64,000 nt of DNA from Flavobacterium keumense (lineage in GTDB: Bacteria; Bacteroidota; Bacteroidia; Flavobacteriales; Flavobacteriaceae): NCBI RefSeq assembly GCF_029866485.1, contig NZ_CP092332.1:1-64000 (forward strand), written 5' to 3'. Within the stretch, counting starts at the first letter, position 1, and each line of letters begins with the position of its first letter. Of the stretch, positions 1 through 9,296 are shown piece by piece. The position numbers and the translations under genes are program-made. The notes under the pieces were generated by a model, which was not told where the DNA came from, ran no database searches, and worked only from the letters and a program-made list of their open reading frames with translations.

Positions 1-1428
1 ATGAACAAAACTGCTCAATCAGTATGGGAAAACTGTTTATCCTTCATAAAGGATAATATTCAAGATCAAGCTTATAAAACTTGGTTTGAACCTATTAAAT
101 CAGTTGAACTTACCGATAATGCATTATATATTCAAGTACCAAGTAAATTTTTCTACGAATGGTTAGAAGAACATTACGTTAAATTATTGAAAGTGGCACT
201 TACTAAAGAACTTGGAAAAAACGCAAAGTTACTCTATAAAATTAAAATGGAGAACACTTACGGTAATAAACAACCTTATACCGAACAATTACCAAGTGCT
301 AATAGAATACAAATGAAACCTCAGGATGTAGATGCTCCTTTAAAAAATCTTAATCCAGAACTTAAAAATCCATTTGTAATTCCTGGTATTCGCAATTTAA
401 AAATTGAATCACAACTTAACGCAAATTATAGCTTTGATAACTTCTTAGAAGGAGATTCAAACCGACTAGCGCGTTCTGCTGGTATGGCTGTGGCCAATAA
501 ACCAGGAGGAACTTCTTTCAACCCTCTTTTAATTTTTGGTGGAGTTGGTTTAGGAAAAACGCACTTAGCACATGCTATTGGTGTTGAAATTAAAGACAAG
601 TATCCCGAAAAAACAGTGTTATATATTTCAGCAGAAATTTTCACACAACAATACATTGATGCGGTAAGAAAAAATACAAGAAATGATTTTATTCATTTCT
701 ACCAATTGATTGATGTATTAATCATTGACGATGTTCAATTCCTTTCGGGAAAATCAGGAACTCAAGATGTATTTTTCCATATATTTAATTACTTACATCA
801 AAATGGAAAACAAGTTATTTTGACTTCAGACAAAGCCCCTGTTGACATGCAAGACATTGAACAACGCTTATTGTCTCGTTTCAAATGGGGACTATCTGCC
901 GAATTACATCAACCTGATTACGAAACTAGAGTATCCATCTTAAACAACATTTTATACCGTGATGGTGTTGAAATGCCAGAAGAAATTGTAGAGTATGTAG
1001 CGCGCAACATCAAAACAAATGTTAGAGAATTAGAAGGTGCTATTATTTCTTTGATTGCTCAATCTTCTTTCAATAAAAAAGAAGTAACTATTGAATTAGC
1101 CAAGAATATTGTAGAAAAATTCGTGAAAAATGTCAAACGCGAAATTTCTATCGACTACATTCAAAAAATTGTTTCCGATTATTTCCAATTGGACTTAGAA
1201 ACACTACAATCTAAAACTAGAAAAAGACACGTAGTACAAGCCAGACAATTAGCGATGTTTTTTGCAAAGAAATTTACCAAAGCTTCTTTGGCCAACATTG
1301 GTTCTCAAATTGGAGATCGTGATCATGCTACTGTATTACACGCTTGCAAAACGGTTGATAATTTAGTTTCTACTGACAAACAATTCAAAAAATTTGTTGA
1401 AGACATCAATAAAAAACTAACCTTATAG
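1..1428 (+). CDS. dnaA: Chromosomal replication initiator DnaA
   Basis: DnaA binds DnaA boxes at oriC and melts the origin as an ATP-dependent oligomer. The 475-residue protein has the family's usual length and full domain order. An N-terminal helicase-interaction domain covers about residues 1-85. A linker follows, then the AAA+ domain with Walker A GGVGLGKTH (180-188) and Walker B IIDDVQ (about 241-246). The C-terminal DNA-binding domain carries the signature DRDHATVLHAC (about 439-449). The ATG is base 1, so the record was probably rotated to dnaA; the promoter and any oriC upstream lie outside the window. The next gene starts 7 bases after the stop, so the two are probably cotranscribed. 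Confidence 0.98.
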   Translation: MNKTAQSVWENCLSFIKDNIQDQAYKTWFEPIKSVELTDNALYIQVPSKFFYEWLEEHYVKLLKVALTKELGKNAKLLYKIKMENTYGNKQPYTEQLPSANRIQMKPQDVDAPLKNLNPELKNPFVIPGIRNLKIESQLNANYSFDNFLEGDSNRLARSAGMAVANKPGGTSFNPLLIFGGVGLGKTHLAHAIGVEIKDKYPEKTVLYISAEIFTQQYIDAVRKNTRNDFIHFYQLIDVLIIDDVQFLSGKSGTQDVFFHIFNYLHQNGKQVILTSDKAPVDMQDIEQRLLSRFKWGLSAELHQPDYETRVSILNNILYRDGVEMPEEIVEYVARNIKTNVRELEGAIISLIAQSSFNKKEVTIELAKNIVEKFVKNVKREISIDYIQKIVSDYFQLDLETLQSKTRKRHVVQARQLAMFFAKKFTKASLANIGSQIGDRDHATVLHACKTVDNLVSTDKQFKKFVEDINKKLTL

Positions 1429-1435
1429 ACAGCCA

Positions 1436-1903
1436 ATGTCCGTAAAAATCGTAATGGTTTGTTTGGGAAATATTTGTAGGTCGCCATTGGCCGAAGGAAT
1501 ATTAGCCGCAAAACTACCCCAAGATAAATTCATCGTAGACTCTGCTGGAACTGGTTCTTGGCACATTGGTCAATCTCCTGACGAACGTTCTGTTGCCGTA
1601 GCTAAAAAAAACGGACTCGATATTTCAAATCAGAGAGGAAGACAATTCTGTAGTGCCGACTTTGATACTTTTGATTATATTTACGTAATGGATAATTCCA
1701 ATTACGAGAATGTTATCGCTTTGGCGGAGACCAAAGAACAAAAAGCAAAAGTAAAACTCATCATGAATGAGTTAACTCCTGAACAGAATAAAGACGTACC
1801 TGACCCCTATTTTGGAATGCACAATGGGTTTGATATTGTGTACGCCATGCTAGATGAAGTTTGTGACGTTATTGCTCAAAAATTGATTACCAAACATCAA
1901 TAA
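1436..1903 (+). CDS. Low-molecular-weight protein-tyrosine phosphatase
   Basis: Cytoplasmic phosphatase of the LMW-PTP family, 155 residues, which is normal length. The P-loop CLGNICRS sits at residues 9-16, with nucleophile Cys9 and phosphate-binding Arg15. The general-acid motif DPY is at 123-125. The substrate cannot be read from the sequence: relatives dephosphorylate tyrosine kinases of capsule or exopolysaccharide systems, but no such kinase is nearby. It starts 7 bases after dnaA and is probably translated from the same mRNA. Confidence 0.93.
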   Translation: MSVKIVMVCLGNICRSPLAEGILAAKLPQDKFIVDSAGTGSWHIGQSPDERSVAVAKKNGLDISNQRGRQFCSADFDTFDYIYVMDNSNYENVIALAETKEQKAKVKLIMNELTPEQNKDVPDPYFGMHNGFDIVYAMLDEVCDVIAQKLITKHQ

Positions 1904-1935
1904 ATACTGTTATCTCAAACTGAAAACACACTGTT

Positions 1936-2659
1936 ATGAATACTAAAACACCTATAGGAAAACTGTATTTAATTCCAACTACTATGGGAGAAAGTGACCC
2001 TATGGATGTATTGCCCCAAACTGTAAAACGAACTATCGAACTCATAGACTATTATATCGTAGAAAATGAAAAAAACAGCTCGTAAGTCTATTAAAGCCGT
2101 TCTTCCCGAAAAAAAACAATCGGAACTCATCCTTTTTGCATTGAATAAACATACCGATGCGAGAGAGCATCTTAGTTTTATCCAACCCTTATTAGAAGGT
2201 AAAAATGTAGGCTTAATGAGTGAAGCCGGGTGCCCAGGCGTTGCCGATCCGGGTGCCGTAATTGTAAAATTGGCACACGAAAAAGGAATTCAAGTCATTC
2301 CACTTGTTGGTCCTTCCTCTATTCTTTTAGCGATGATGGCTTCTGGAATGAATGGACAAAGTTTTACTTTTAATGGTTATTTACCCATTGATAAAAGTGA
2401 AAAAAAATCAGCCATAAAAAATTTAGAGAAATTGTCTTTTGACAAAAATCAATCGCAAATTTTTATTGAAACTCCTTATCGTAATAACAAACTGTTAGAA
2501 GATATTCTACAAACACTACATCCCAATACACACCTTTGTATTGCTGCGGATATTACCTTACCAACTGAATACATCAAAACATTAAGAGTAAGTGATTGGA
2601 AAAAAACAAAAGTAGATTTGCATAACCGCCCTACCATTTTTATCATTCATAAAATGTAA
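1936..2659 (+). pseudogene. SAM-dependent methyltransferase of the RsmI/tetrapyrrole methylase family, frameshifted
   Basis: Two reading frames together make one protein. Frame 1 starts at ATG 1936 (MNTKTPIGKLYLIPTT) and reads to IVENEKNSS followed by TAA at 2083-2085. The matching continuation, KTARKSIKAVLPEKKQSELI, lies in the +1 frame and runs to 2659. The join falls on a run of seven A at 2069-2075; six A would give one uninterrupted protein of about 240 residues. The downstream part has the family's SEAGCPGVADPG motif (compare SDAGTPLISDPG in RsmI) and a GPSS loop. The ATG at 2066 inside the run would give only a truncated protein. The family methylates rRNA or tetrapyrroles; the substrate of this paralogue is unknown. 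The cause may be a true mutation, a contingency tract or a sequencing error. Confidence 0.85.
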
Positions 2660-2685
2660 TGATCTCAAATCATTCTTTTTAATTC

Positions 2686-2709
2686 AATTATTATGTATGC
2701 ATAATAATT
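2686..2709. promoter_or_regulatory. Perfect 10-bp palindrome, candidate operator for the SDR gene
   Basis: AATTATTATG (2686-2695), spacer TATG, CATAATAATT (2700-2709). It lies 35 bases before the SDR start and just upstream of a weak -7-like TATATTTA (2716-2723). That placement suits a repressor site. The regulator is unknown, and chance is possible in AT-rich DNA. Confidence 0.4.
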
Positions 2710-2743
2710 TATTCCTATATTTATCTCTCAAAATAGCACATCT

Positions 2744-3625
2744 ATGAGTTTTACAGATAAAATGCTTCGCGATAACGCGCTGAAAGGAAAAGTAATTGTA
2801 GTTACAGGTGGCGGAAGTGGCTTAGGCAAAGCCATGACTAAATATTTTTTAGAATTAGGCGCTGAAGTCGCTATCACTTCGCGTGATTTAGAAAAACTAA
2901 AAAACACTGCTGCCGAATTAGAAACACAAACTGGTGGAACTTGTTTACCTCTACAATGCGATGTTCGTCATTACGAAGAAGTCGAAAAAATGCTTCAAGA
3001 GACACTAAAAGCCTTTGGCAAAGTCGATATATTATTGAACAACGCAGCGGGTAATTTTATTTCACCAACTGAACGTTTGTCGTCTAATGCCTTTGACACT
3101 ATCATTGATATTGTGCTAAAGGGAACTAAAAACTGTACACTCGCTTTTGGTAAACATTGGATTGACAGTAAACAACCTTCAGCTACCGTATTGAATATAG
3201 TAACTACTTATGCTTGGACAGGTTCTGCATATGTAGTACCAAGTGCAACTGCAAAAGCTGGCGTTTTGGCCATGACCAAAAGTTTAGCTGTAGAATGGGC
3301 CAAATACGGAATCCGTACCAACGCCATTGCTCCAGGACCTTTCCCTACCAAAGGTGCGTGGGACAGATTATTACCTGGTGATTTAGCCGAAAAATTTGAC
3401 ATGGCTAAAAAAGTTCCTTTAAAACGCGTGGGAGATCATCAAGAATTAGCCAATTTGGCAGCTTATTTGGTTTCTGATTTTTCAGCCTATATCAACGGAG
3501 AAGTAGTCGTTATTGATGGAGGCGAATGGTTAAAAGGCGCTGGCCAATTTAATCTATTAGAAGAGATTCCTGCCGAAATGTGGGATATGTTAGAAATGAT
3601 GATTAAAGCCAAAAAAAACAAATAA
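2744..3625 (+). CDS. SDR-family oxidoreductase, 2,4-dienoyl-CoA reductase-like
   Basis: Short-chain dehydrogenase/reductase of 293 residues. The NAD(P)-binding motif TGGGSGLG sits near residues 21-28, NNAAGNF near 98-104, and a C-terminal DGGEWL motif near 259-264. The N-terminus (MLRDNALKGKVIVVTGGGSG) and the sequence after the active site (RTNAIAPGPFPTKGAW) resemble the mitochondrial/peroxisomal type of 2,4-dienoyl-CoA reductase. That enzyme uses NADPH to reduce dienoyl-CoA intermediates in unsaturated fatty-acid breakdown. The classical Tyr-x-x-x-Lys site appears as SATAK, without the usual Tyr, as in the DECR subgroup. It stands alone with its own terminator. Other SDR substrates cannot be excluded. 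Confidence 0.85.
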   Translation: MSFTDKMLRDNALKGKVIVVTGGGSGLGKAMTKYFLELGAEVAITSRDLEKLKNTAAELETQTGGTCLPLQCDVRHYEEVEKMLQETLKAFGKVDILLNNAAGNFISPTERLSSNAFDTIIDIVLKGTKNCTLAFGKHWIDSKQPSATVLNIVTTYAWTGSAYVVPSATAKAGVLAMTKSLAVEWAKYGIRTNAIAPGPFPTKGAWDRLLPGDLAEKFDMAKKVPLKRVGDHQELANLAAYLVSDFSAYINGEVVVIDGGEWLKGAGQFNLLEEIPAEMWDMLEMMIKAKKNK

Positions 3626-3633
3626 ATTACTTC

Positions 3634-3668
3634 AAAAAGAGCGTACTAGAAATAGTCGCTCTTTTTTT
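3634..3668 (+). terminator. Rho-independent terminator after the SDR gene
   Basis: Arms AAAAAGAGCG (3634-3643) and CGCTCTTTTT (3657-3666) around a 13-base loop, followed by further T. Confidence 0.85.
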
Positions 3669-3776
3669 ATTCTTATCACTAAATAAATATATCAAATTAG
3701 CAAACATTTGAGAAAAAACGAATCCACTCTGAATTAAATCCCTATTTTTGTTAGGTAAATTATAGAATACAATTAT

Positions 3777-4385
3777 ATGCTCATTATTGGAATTGCAGGA
3801 GGAACAGGAAGTGGAAAAACTACTGTAGTAAATCAAATCATCAACGAATTACCTGAAGCTGAAGTAGGAATCATTTCACAAGATTCTTATTATAAAGAAA
3901 ATGTTGGAATGACTTATGAAGAAAGAGCTGCTATTAATTTTGACCATCCAAGATCTATTGATTTTGAATTATTGGTACAACACTTAAAAGAATTAAAAGC
4001 AGGAAACAACATCAATCAACCTGTATATTCTTTTGTAACACATAATAGAACTAGCGATACTGTTTTTACACATCCTAGAAAAGTGATGATTGTTGAAGGT
4101 ATTTTGATATTGACTTATCCTGAATTGAGAGACCTTTTTGACGTAAAAATATATGTTCAGGCAGATCCGGACGAACGTTTGATTCGACGACTAAAAAGAG
4201 ATATCGCCGATCGTGGCCGAGATATGGACGAAGTATTGAATCGTTATCAAACCACGCTAAAACCAATGCATTTGCAGTTTATCGAACCCACAAAAGCATT
4301 TGCCGATATCATTATACCTAACGACAAATACAATACGGTAGCAATAGACGTGGTACGAGCCGTAATCAATCAGAAAATTCAATAA
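3777..4385 (+). CDS. udk: Uridine kinase
   Basis: Phosphorylates uridine and cytidine to UMP and CMP in pyrimidine salvage. The 202-residue cytoplasmic protein has P-loop GGTGSGKTT at residues 8-16, a QDSYYK substrate-binding motif near 39-44, and FDHP followed by SIDFE, all typical of bacterial Udk. A TATTTTTG -7-like box lies at 3743-3750. The ATG at 3777 is the first plausible start. It precedes the divisome gene by 138 bases that hold a dispersed repeat. Confidence 0.95.
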   Translation: MLIIGIAGGTGSGKTTVVNQIINELPEAEVGIISQDSYYKENVGMTYEERAAINFDHPRSIDFELLVQHLKELKAGNNINQPVYSFVTHNRTSDTVFTHPRKVMIVEGILILTYPELRDLFDVKIYVQADPDERLIRRLKRDIADRGRDMDEVLNRYQTTLKPMHLQFIEPTKAFADIIIPNDKYNTVAIDVVRAVINQKIQ

Positions 4386-4440
4386 ATTAGTAAAAAATTA
4401 AAATATAAAATCCTGATTTAATTGCAATTAGATTATTTTT

Positions 4441-4515
4441 AGGAGCTATTTCCCGCTTTACGTTACAATCCATTCTAAAAAGAATGGTATTTTCACTGCA
4501 ATCGGGGCTAAAAAA
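4441..4515 (+). repeat. Dispersed intergenic element, copy 1
   Basis: Conserved left arm AGGAGCTATTTCCCGCTTTA and right arm ending ATCGGGGCTA enclose a variable hairpin, CCATTCT (4470-4476) / AGAATGG (4481-4487). Related copies on the other strand lie at 27153-27230 and 59606-59690. It sits between udk and the FtsB-like gene. Confidence 0.75.
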
Positions 4516-4523
4516 GAGTAACA

Positions 4524-4850
4524 ATGATAAATACGTTTAAAAACAAATCTTGGTTCAAATTATTGAGTAATAAATACATTTTAGTTTTGGTATTTTTTAC
4601 TGTATGGATGCTGTTTTTAGATAATTACTCGTATTTCGACCATAGATTCTTAGACAACCAAATTGAAGAATTAGAAGATAATAAAACCTATTATCAAGAA
4701 GAAATTAAAAAGGACAAAAAACACATCAAAGAACTACAAAACATCGGTCACGTTGAAAAATATGCCCGTGAAAAATATTACATGAAAAAAGATAGCGAGG
4801 ATATTTACATTATCGAATTTGAAGGAGATAGTGCTATTAAAACTAAATAA
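4524..4850 (+). CDS. FtsB/DivIC-like septum formation initiator
   Basis: Bitopic membrane protein of 108 residues. A short cytoplasmic N-terminus is followed by one transmembrane helix at about residues 19-36 (YILVLVFFTVWMLFL) and then a coiled coil at about 45-78 rich in E, K and L. The conserved YAREKYYMKK motif near 80-89 is the hallmark of FtsB/DivIC proteins. These bridge FtsQ and FtsL in the divisome and are needed for septal peptidoglycan synthesis. The gene lies 40 bases before the mutase genes, so it may share their transcript, with no obvious functional link. Confidence 0.88.
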   Translation: MINTFKNKSWFKLLSNKYILVLVFFTVWMLFLDNYSYFDHRFLDNQIEELEDNKTYYQEEIKKDKKHIKELQNIGHVEKYAREKYYMKKDSEDIYIIEFEGDSAIKTK

Positions 4851-4890
4851 TCGTAACTATTTTTTGAATTAAGAACAAAAACTACAGCAA

Positions 4891-6255
4891 ATGGAACCTC
4901 TTTTTAATGATTTCGCCCCTGTTTCTGCCAAAGAATGGAAACAAAAAATTCAGTTTGAACTGAAAGGAGCTGATTATAATGAAACCTTGATTTGGAATAC
5001 TCCAGAAAACATAAAGGTAAAACCATTTTACGATAAAGAAGATATAAAAGAAGTTATTTCAGTAGCTACGAAAGCTTCTGAATTTAAAATTTGCCAACCT
5101 ATTTTTGTCCATGATATTGACAAATCAATAGAACGTGCCTTAGACAGTTTGAGTAGAGGTGCAGAGAGTATTCGTTTCACCGTTGAAAACGAAACTATAG
5201 ATGTAGTAAAGTTGTTAGCAAAATTACCATTAGAGAACACCCCGATTTTCTTTCATTTTAGTTTTATTTCAATCGATTTCGTAAAAAAATTAGCAACAAT
5301 TGCTAAAGAAAGAAAAGCAACCATTTATTGTAACATTGATCCTATTGGGCAACTAGCCAAAGAAGGAAATTGGTTTACGACTTCTGAAAAAAACAATTTT
5401 GACACCTTAAATAATCTTACTAAAAACTACTCCTCTCTATCTTTAATTAGTGTAAACGGAGCTTTATATCAAAATGCCGGAGCCAATATTGTACAACAAA
5501 TTGCTTATACTTTGGCTCATGCCAATGAATATTTCAACCACATTGAGATAACTACAACTCAAACTATGGTATTAGAAATTGCGGTGGGAACCAATTACTT
5601 TTTTGAAATCGCTAAACTAAGAGCTATTCGGTTACTTTTTAATTTAATTGCGTCAGAATACAATCAAAATTGGACGTGCCATTTAGTAGTTACACCAACA
5701 AAGAGAAACAAAACATTGTACGATTACAACGTAAATATGCTTCGTTCCACAACCGAATGTATGAGTGCCATATTAGGGGGGGGTGACACAATTGTTAATC
5801 TACCTTACGACGCACTGTACCACAAAGACAATGAATTTGGAGACCGAATTGCGCGAAACCAATTGTTGATTTTAAAAAATGAAAGCTATTTTGATAAAGT
5901 CAATAATCCATCAGACGGAAGTTACTATATAGAAAGTTTGACACAACAACTAGCAGATAAAGCCTTGACATTATTCAAAGATATTGAAGCTAATGGCGGA
6001 TTTCTAAAACAATTGAACGACGGAATTATCAAAAGAAAAATTCAAGAAAGTGCTGACAAAGAACAAGATTTGTTTGATGCTGGAAAAGAAATTTTATTGG
6101 GAACAAACAAACATACCAACAAAAGCGATCGAATGAAACACGATTTGGAACTTTTTCCTTTTGTCAAAATAAAACCAAGAAAAACACTCATAACTCCAAT
6201 TATTGAGCGACGTCTCGCCGAGAAAATAGAACAAGAACGATTGGAAAATGAGTAA
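4891..6255 (+). CDS. mutA: Methylmalonyl-CoA mutase small subunit
   Basis: Non-catalytic partner of the heterodimeric methylmalonyl-CoA mutase, 454 residues. It has the mutase TIM-barrel fold ([13 protein letters not shown] near the N-terminus; [25 protein letters not shown] in the middle; [17 protein letters not shown] near residue 340) but no C-terminal B12-binding domain, as expected for the small subunit. The codons for AILGGGD contain a run of eight G (5776-5783). The frame stays open through it, so the gene is intact here. It ends 20 bases before the first possible start of the large subunit. Confidence 0.94.
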   Translation: MEPLFNDFAPVSAKEWKQKIQFELKGADYNETLIWNTPENIKVKPFYDKEDIKEVISVATKASEFKICQPIFVHDIDKSIERALDSLSRGAESIRFTVENETIDVVKLLAKLPLENTPIFFHFSFISIDFVKKLATIAKERKATIYCNIDPIGQLAKEGNWFTTSEKNNFDTLNNLTKNYSSLSLISVNGALYQNAGANIVQQIAYTLAHANEYFNHIEITTTQTMVLEIAVGTNYFFEIAKLRAIRLLFNLIASEYNQNWTCHLVVTPTKRNKTLYDYNVNMLRSTTECMSAILGGGDTIVNLPYDALYHKDNEFGDRIARNQLLILKNESYFDKVNNPSDGSYYIESLTQQLADKALTLFKDIEANGGFLKQLNDGIIKRKIQESADKEQDLFDAGKEILLGTNKHTNKSDRMKHDLELFPFVKIKPRKTLITPIIERRLAEKIEQERLENE

Positions 6256-6302
6256 TTGTTTCGTATCCAAATACAATGTCAAATAGAAATTTGTCACCAA
6301 AA

Positions 6303-8429
6303 ATGAAAAGAAAAGACCTACAACATATTCAAATCAAATCTGTAGAGAATTCCAAAAGTGAAATCAAAGCAACGGCTGAATTTCAAACTGCTGAAGGAAT
6401 TGCTTTGAAACCAACCTACACCAAACAAGATATTCAACAATTAGAACATTTGGATTTTGGAGCCGGATTTGCGCCTAATTTACGTGGTCCATATGCAACC
6501 ATGTATGTACGTCGTCCTTGGACAGTGCGTCAATATGCAGGATTTTCAACCGCCGAAGAAAGTAATGCTTTTTACAGACGAAATTTAGCAGCAGGTCAAA
6601 AAGGCCTTTCTATTGCCTTTGATTTACCCACGCACCGCGGCTACGATTCAGATCACGAGCGTGTGGTAGGCGATGTTGGAAAAGCAGGTGTAGCCATTGA
6701 TTCTGTTGAGGATATGAAAGTCTTATTTGACCAAATTCCTCTAGACGAAATGTCGGTTTCCATGACCATGAATGGCGCCGTACTTCCCATTATGGCATTT
6801 TATATTGTAGCAGCTGAAGAACAAGGTGTAACCCCTGAAAAACTATCCGGCACTATCCAAAACGATATTTTGAAAGAGTTTATGGTGAGAAACACCTACA
6901 TCTATCCGCCTACTCCTTCAATGAAAATCATTGCTGATATTTTTGAGTTTACCAGTAAAAGTATGCCAAAATTCAACTCGATTTCTATCTCTGGTTATCA
7001 CATGCAAGAAGCTGGAGCTACTGCAGATATTGAATTGGCCTACACTTTAGCCGATGGTTTAGAATACATTAGAACAGGACTCTCTGCCGGAATGAAAATT
7101 GACGAATTTGCGCCGAGACTTTCTTTCTTTTGGGCTATTGGGATGAACCATTTTATGGAAATTGCCAAAATGCGTGCAGGACGAATGATTTGGGCAAAAT
7201 TGGTCAAACAATTCGAACCAAAAGATGACAAATCCTTAGCATTGCGCACCCATTGCCAAACATCGGGTTGGAGTTTAACTGAACAAGATCCGTTTAACAA
7301 CGTTGCACGAACTTGTATAGAAGCGGCGGCAGCAGCTTTTGGCGGAACACAATCGTTACATACTAATGCGTTAGACGAAGCCATCGCCTTACCTACAGAT
7401 TTTTCGGCTAGGATAGCTAGAAACACGCAACTCTATTTACAAGACGAAACCAAAATCACTAAAACTGTTGACCCGTGGGCAGGCAGTTACTATGTAGAAA
7501 ATTTGACCAATGAAATTGCGCAAAGTGCATGGAAACTGATCGAAGAAGTAGAAGAATTAGGAGGCATGACTAAGGCCATTGAATCTGGAATTCCTAAACT
7601 TCGAATTGAAGAAGCAGCGGCAAGAAAACAAGCTCGAATTGATAGTGGACAAGATATTATTGTAGGTGTCAACCAATACCGTTTAGAGAAAGAAGATCCA
7701 CTACAAATTTTGGACGTAGATAATCAAATGGTGCGCAAACAACAAATAGAACAATTGGAGCGCATTAAATCGACTCGAAATAATGAAAATGTTAAAAAAA
7801 GTCTAGATAAATTAATCCATTGTGCCAAAACAGGAGATGGTAATTTATTAGAAATTGCTGTTGAAGCAGCCAGAAACAGAGCTACTTTAGGAGAAATTAG
7901 TGATGCCCTTGAAACTGTTTTTGGAAGATATAAAGCACAAATTAAATCGTTTAGTGGTGTGTATAGTAAAGAAATAAAAAATGACGAAAGTTTTGAAAAA
8001 GCAAAACAATTAGCCAATGTATTTGCCGAAAAAGAAGGCAGAAGACCTCGAATTATGATTGCTAAAATGGGACAAGACGGTCACGATCGTGGTGCCAAAG
8101 TTGTCGCCACAGGTTATGCTGATGTGGGTTTTGATGTGGATATTGGTCCGCTTTTTCAAACGCCTGCTGAAGCAGCAAAGCAAGCCGTAGAAAATGATGT
8201 CCATATCCTTGGTGTATCTTCATTAGCTGCTGGTCACAAAACCTTAGTTCCGCAAGTAATTGAAGAACTGAAAAAATACGGAAGAGAAGACATCATGGTA
8301 GTTGTAGGAGGAGTAATTCCTGCTCAAGATTACCAATTCTTATTTGATGCCGGTGCTGTGGCGGTTTTTGGTCCCGGAACAAAAATTAGCGAAGCAGCAA
8401 TTAAAATACTAGAAATTTTAATTGATTAA
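6303..8429 (+). CDS. mutB: Methylmalonyl-CoA mutase large (catalytic) subunit
   Basis: Adenosylcobalamin-dependent interconversion of (R)-methylmalonyl-CoA and succinyl-CoA, linking propionate and odd-chain or branched-chain breakdown to the TCA cycle. The catalytic barrel carries [19 protein letters not shown] and [12 protein letters not shown]. The C-terminal B12 domain has the cobalt-ligand motif DGHDRG (D592, H594, G597) with the downstream GVSSLAAGH loop. I chose ATG 6303 ([10 protein letters not shown]), which matches the usual flavobacterial N-terminus as I remember it; ATG 6276 would add nine residues. The gene is in an operon with mutA and has a strong terminator. No mutase chaperone (MeaB/ArgK) is seen next to it. 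Confidence 0.96.
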   Translation: MKRKDLQHIQIKSVENSKSEIKATAEFQTAEGIALKPTYTKQDIQQLEHLDFGAGFAPNLRGPYATMYVRRPWTVRQYAGFSTAEESNAFYRRNLAAGQKGLSIAFDLPTHRGYDSDHERVVGDVGKAGVAIDSVEDMKVLFDQIPLDEMSVSMTMNGAVLPIMAFYIVAAEEQGVTPEKLSGTIQNDILKEFMVRNTYIYPPTPSMKIIADIFEFTSKSMPKFNSISISGYHMQEAGATADIELAYTLADGLEYIRTGLSAGMKIDEFAPRLSFFWAIGMNHFMEIAKMRAGRMIWAKLVKQFEPKDDKSLALRTHCQTSGWSLTEQDPFNNVARTCIEAAAAAFGGTQSLHTNALDEAIALPTDFSARIARNTQLYLQDETKITKTVDPWAGSYYVENLTNEIAQSAWKLIEEVEELGGMTKAIESGIPKLRIEEAAARKQARIDSGQDIIVGVNQYRLEKEDPLQILDVDNQMVRKQQIEQLERIKSTRNNENVKKSLDKLIHCAKTGDGNLLEIAVEAARNRATLGEISDALETVFGRYKAQIKSFSGVYSKEIKNDESFEKAKQLANVFAEKEGRRPRIMIAKMGQDGHDRGAKVVATGYADVGFDVDIGPLFQTPAEAAKQAVENDVHILGVSSLAAGHKTLVPQVIEELKKYGREDIMVVVGGVIPAQDYQFLFDAGAVAVFGPGTKISEAAIKILEILID

Positions 8430-8448
8430 CAACCTTATACTTAAGAAT

Positions 8449-8476
8449 AAAAAGACAGCTAATAAGCTGTCTTTTT
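8449..8476 (+). terminator. Terminator after the mutase operon
   Basis: AAAAAGACAGCT (8449-8460), loop AATA, AGCTGTCTTTTT (8465-8476): a perfect 12-bp stem. Confidence 0.9.
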
Positions 8477-8705
8477 ATTTTAAAACATTGATTATCAAAA
8501 AATTAATATATTTTTAACGCAATAATTCAATTACTATTTATATTTTTACTTGTATTAAATATCTAAAAAAAATACAGTAACTCCAAATCATCATATTTTC
8601 AGATTACCTATTGATGTGTCACTAAATAATTAACCAAAAGGGGAAGAAAACAAAAACCTTACAACATTATTTAATCAATTAAACACAATCAATATTAATT
8701 TAAAC

Positions 8706-9230
8706 ATGAAAATTATGAAATCAACTAGTATTATTTTACTTGTATTAGCACTTACTGCTAACTCTTATGCACAGGAGAAAGGTCAAATCAAAGCAATCGA
8801 ATTACCTGGTGTAGTAATCAAAAGAGTCGGAAAAGATTTTTCTATCTATCTACCAGACAACAATCCAGATCAAAGAGTAAGAGCTATTGAAGAAAAATTC
8901 ATAGCCTATGACCTTGGAAAAGAAAATGAGGGATATGAAGAATACCTTCTAGTTATGAAAGGCAATAAAGGACAACTTGCTGCAACCTATGATGAAAAAG
9001 GGAAATTAACTCGTGTAGTAGAAAATTATAAAAATGTCATTTTACCATCACAAGTGATTTATGCTATCTACAGGACTTACCCGAAATGGACTATTGTAAA
9101 TGATAAATTCTTATACACTCAAGAATCCGGTGATATAATTAAAAAGCAATACAATATCAAAATAAAAAAAGATAAAGAGGTAAAACACTTAACCGTAAAA
9201 GCTAATGGTGAAATCGTCAAAATTAGATAG
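8706..9230 (+). CDS. Small secreted protein, possibly PepSY-like
   Basis: A protein of 174 residues with a clear signal peptide (hydrophobic STSIILLVLALTANSYA, cleavage probably before QEKG), so periplasmic or secreted. The mature part is Lys-rich. It holds a segment (VILPSQVIYAIYRTYPKWTIVNDKFLYTQ) that resembles the helix-strand unit of PepSY-like beta-lactamase-inhibitor folds common in Bacteroidota. No catalytic motif is visible and the function is unknown. It stands alone, preceded by 276 AT-rich bases with only the mutB terminator recognised in them, and has its own terminator. Confidence 0.75.
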   Translation: MKIMKSTSIILLVLALTANSYAQEKGQIKAIELPGVVIKRVGKDFSIYLPDNNPDQRVRAIEEKFIAYDLGKENEGYEEYLLVMKGNKGQLAATYDEKGKLTRVVENYKNVILPSQVIYAIYRTYPKWTIVNDKFLYTQESGDIIKKQYNIKIKKDKEVKHLTVKANGEIVKIR

Positions 9231-9236
9231 AAACAA

Positions 9237-9270
9237 AAAAGAAAGCCAAATATATACTTGGCTTTCTTTT
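9237..9270 (+). terminator. Terminator after the secreted protein
   Basis: AAAAGAAAGCCAA (9237-9249) / TTGGCTTTCTTTT (9258-9270), a perfect 13-bp stem. It may also serve the convergent gene on the - strand. Confidence 0.88.
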
Positions 9271-9296
9271 AACCTTTAAACACTTTTTTCTTTAAC

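Noticed and set aside
1..1428. Replication origin within the window
   Set aside because: The window begins at the dnaA ATG; no cluster of DnaA boxes or AT-rich unwinding region was recognised inside, and the usual site upstream is not visible.
2069..2076. AAAAAAC in the methyltransferase gene resembles a classical -1 ribosomal slippery heptamer
   Set aside because: The continuation is in the +1 frame, so -1 slippage would not join the two parts; an extra A is the simpler explanation.
3208..3402. Long open frames on the strand opposite the SDR gene, and similar ones opposite mutB, acnB, rpoC and rpoB
   Set aside because: They are antisense shadows of well-supported genes and show no family motifs.
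5776..5783. G8 in mutA as a gene-breaking frameshift
   Set aside because: The frame stays open through the tract and the family sequence continues on both sides.
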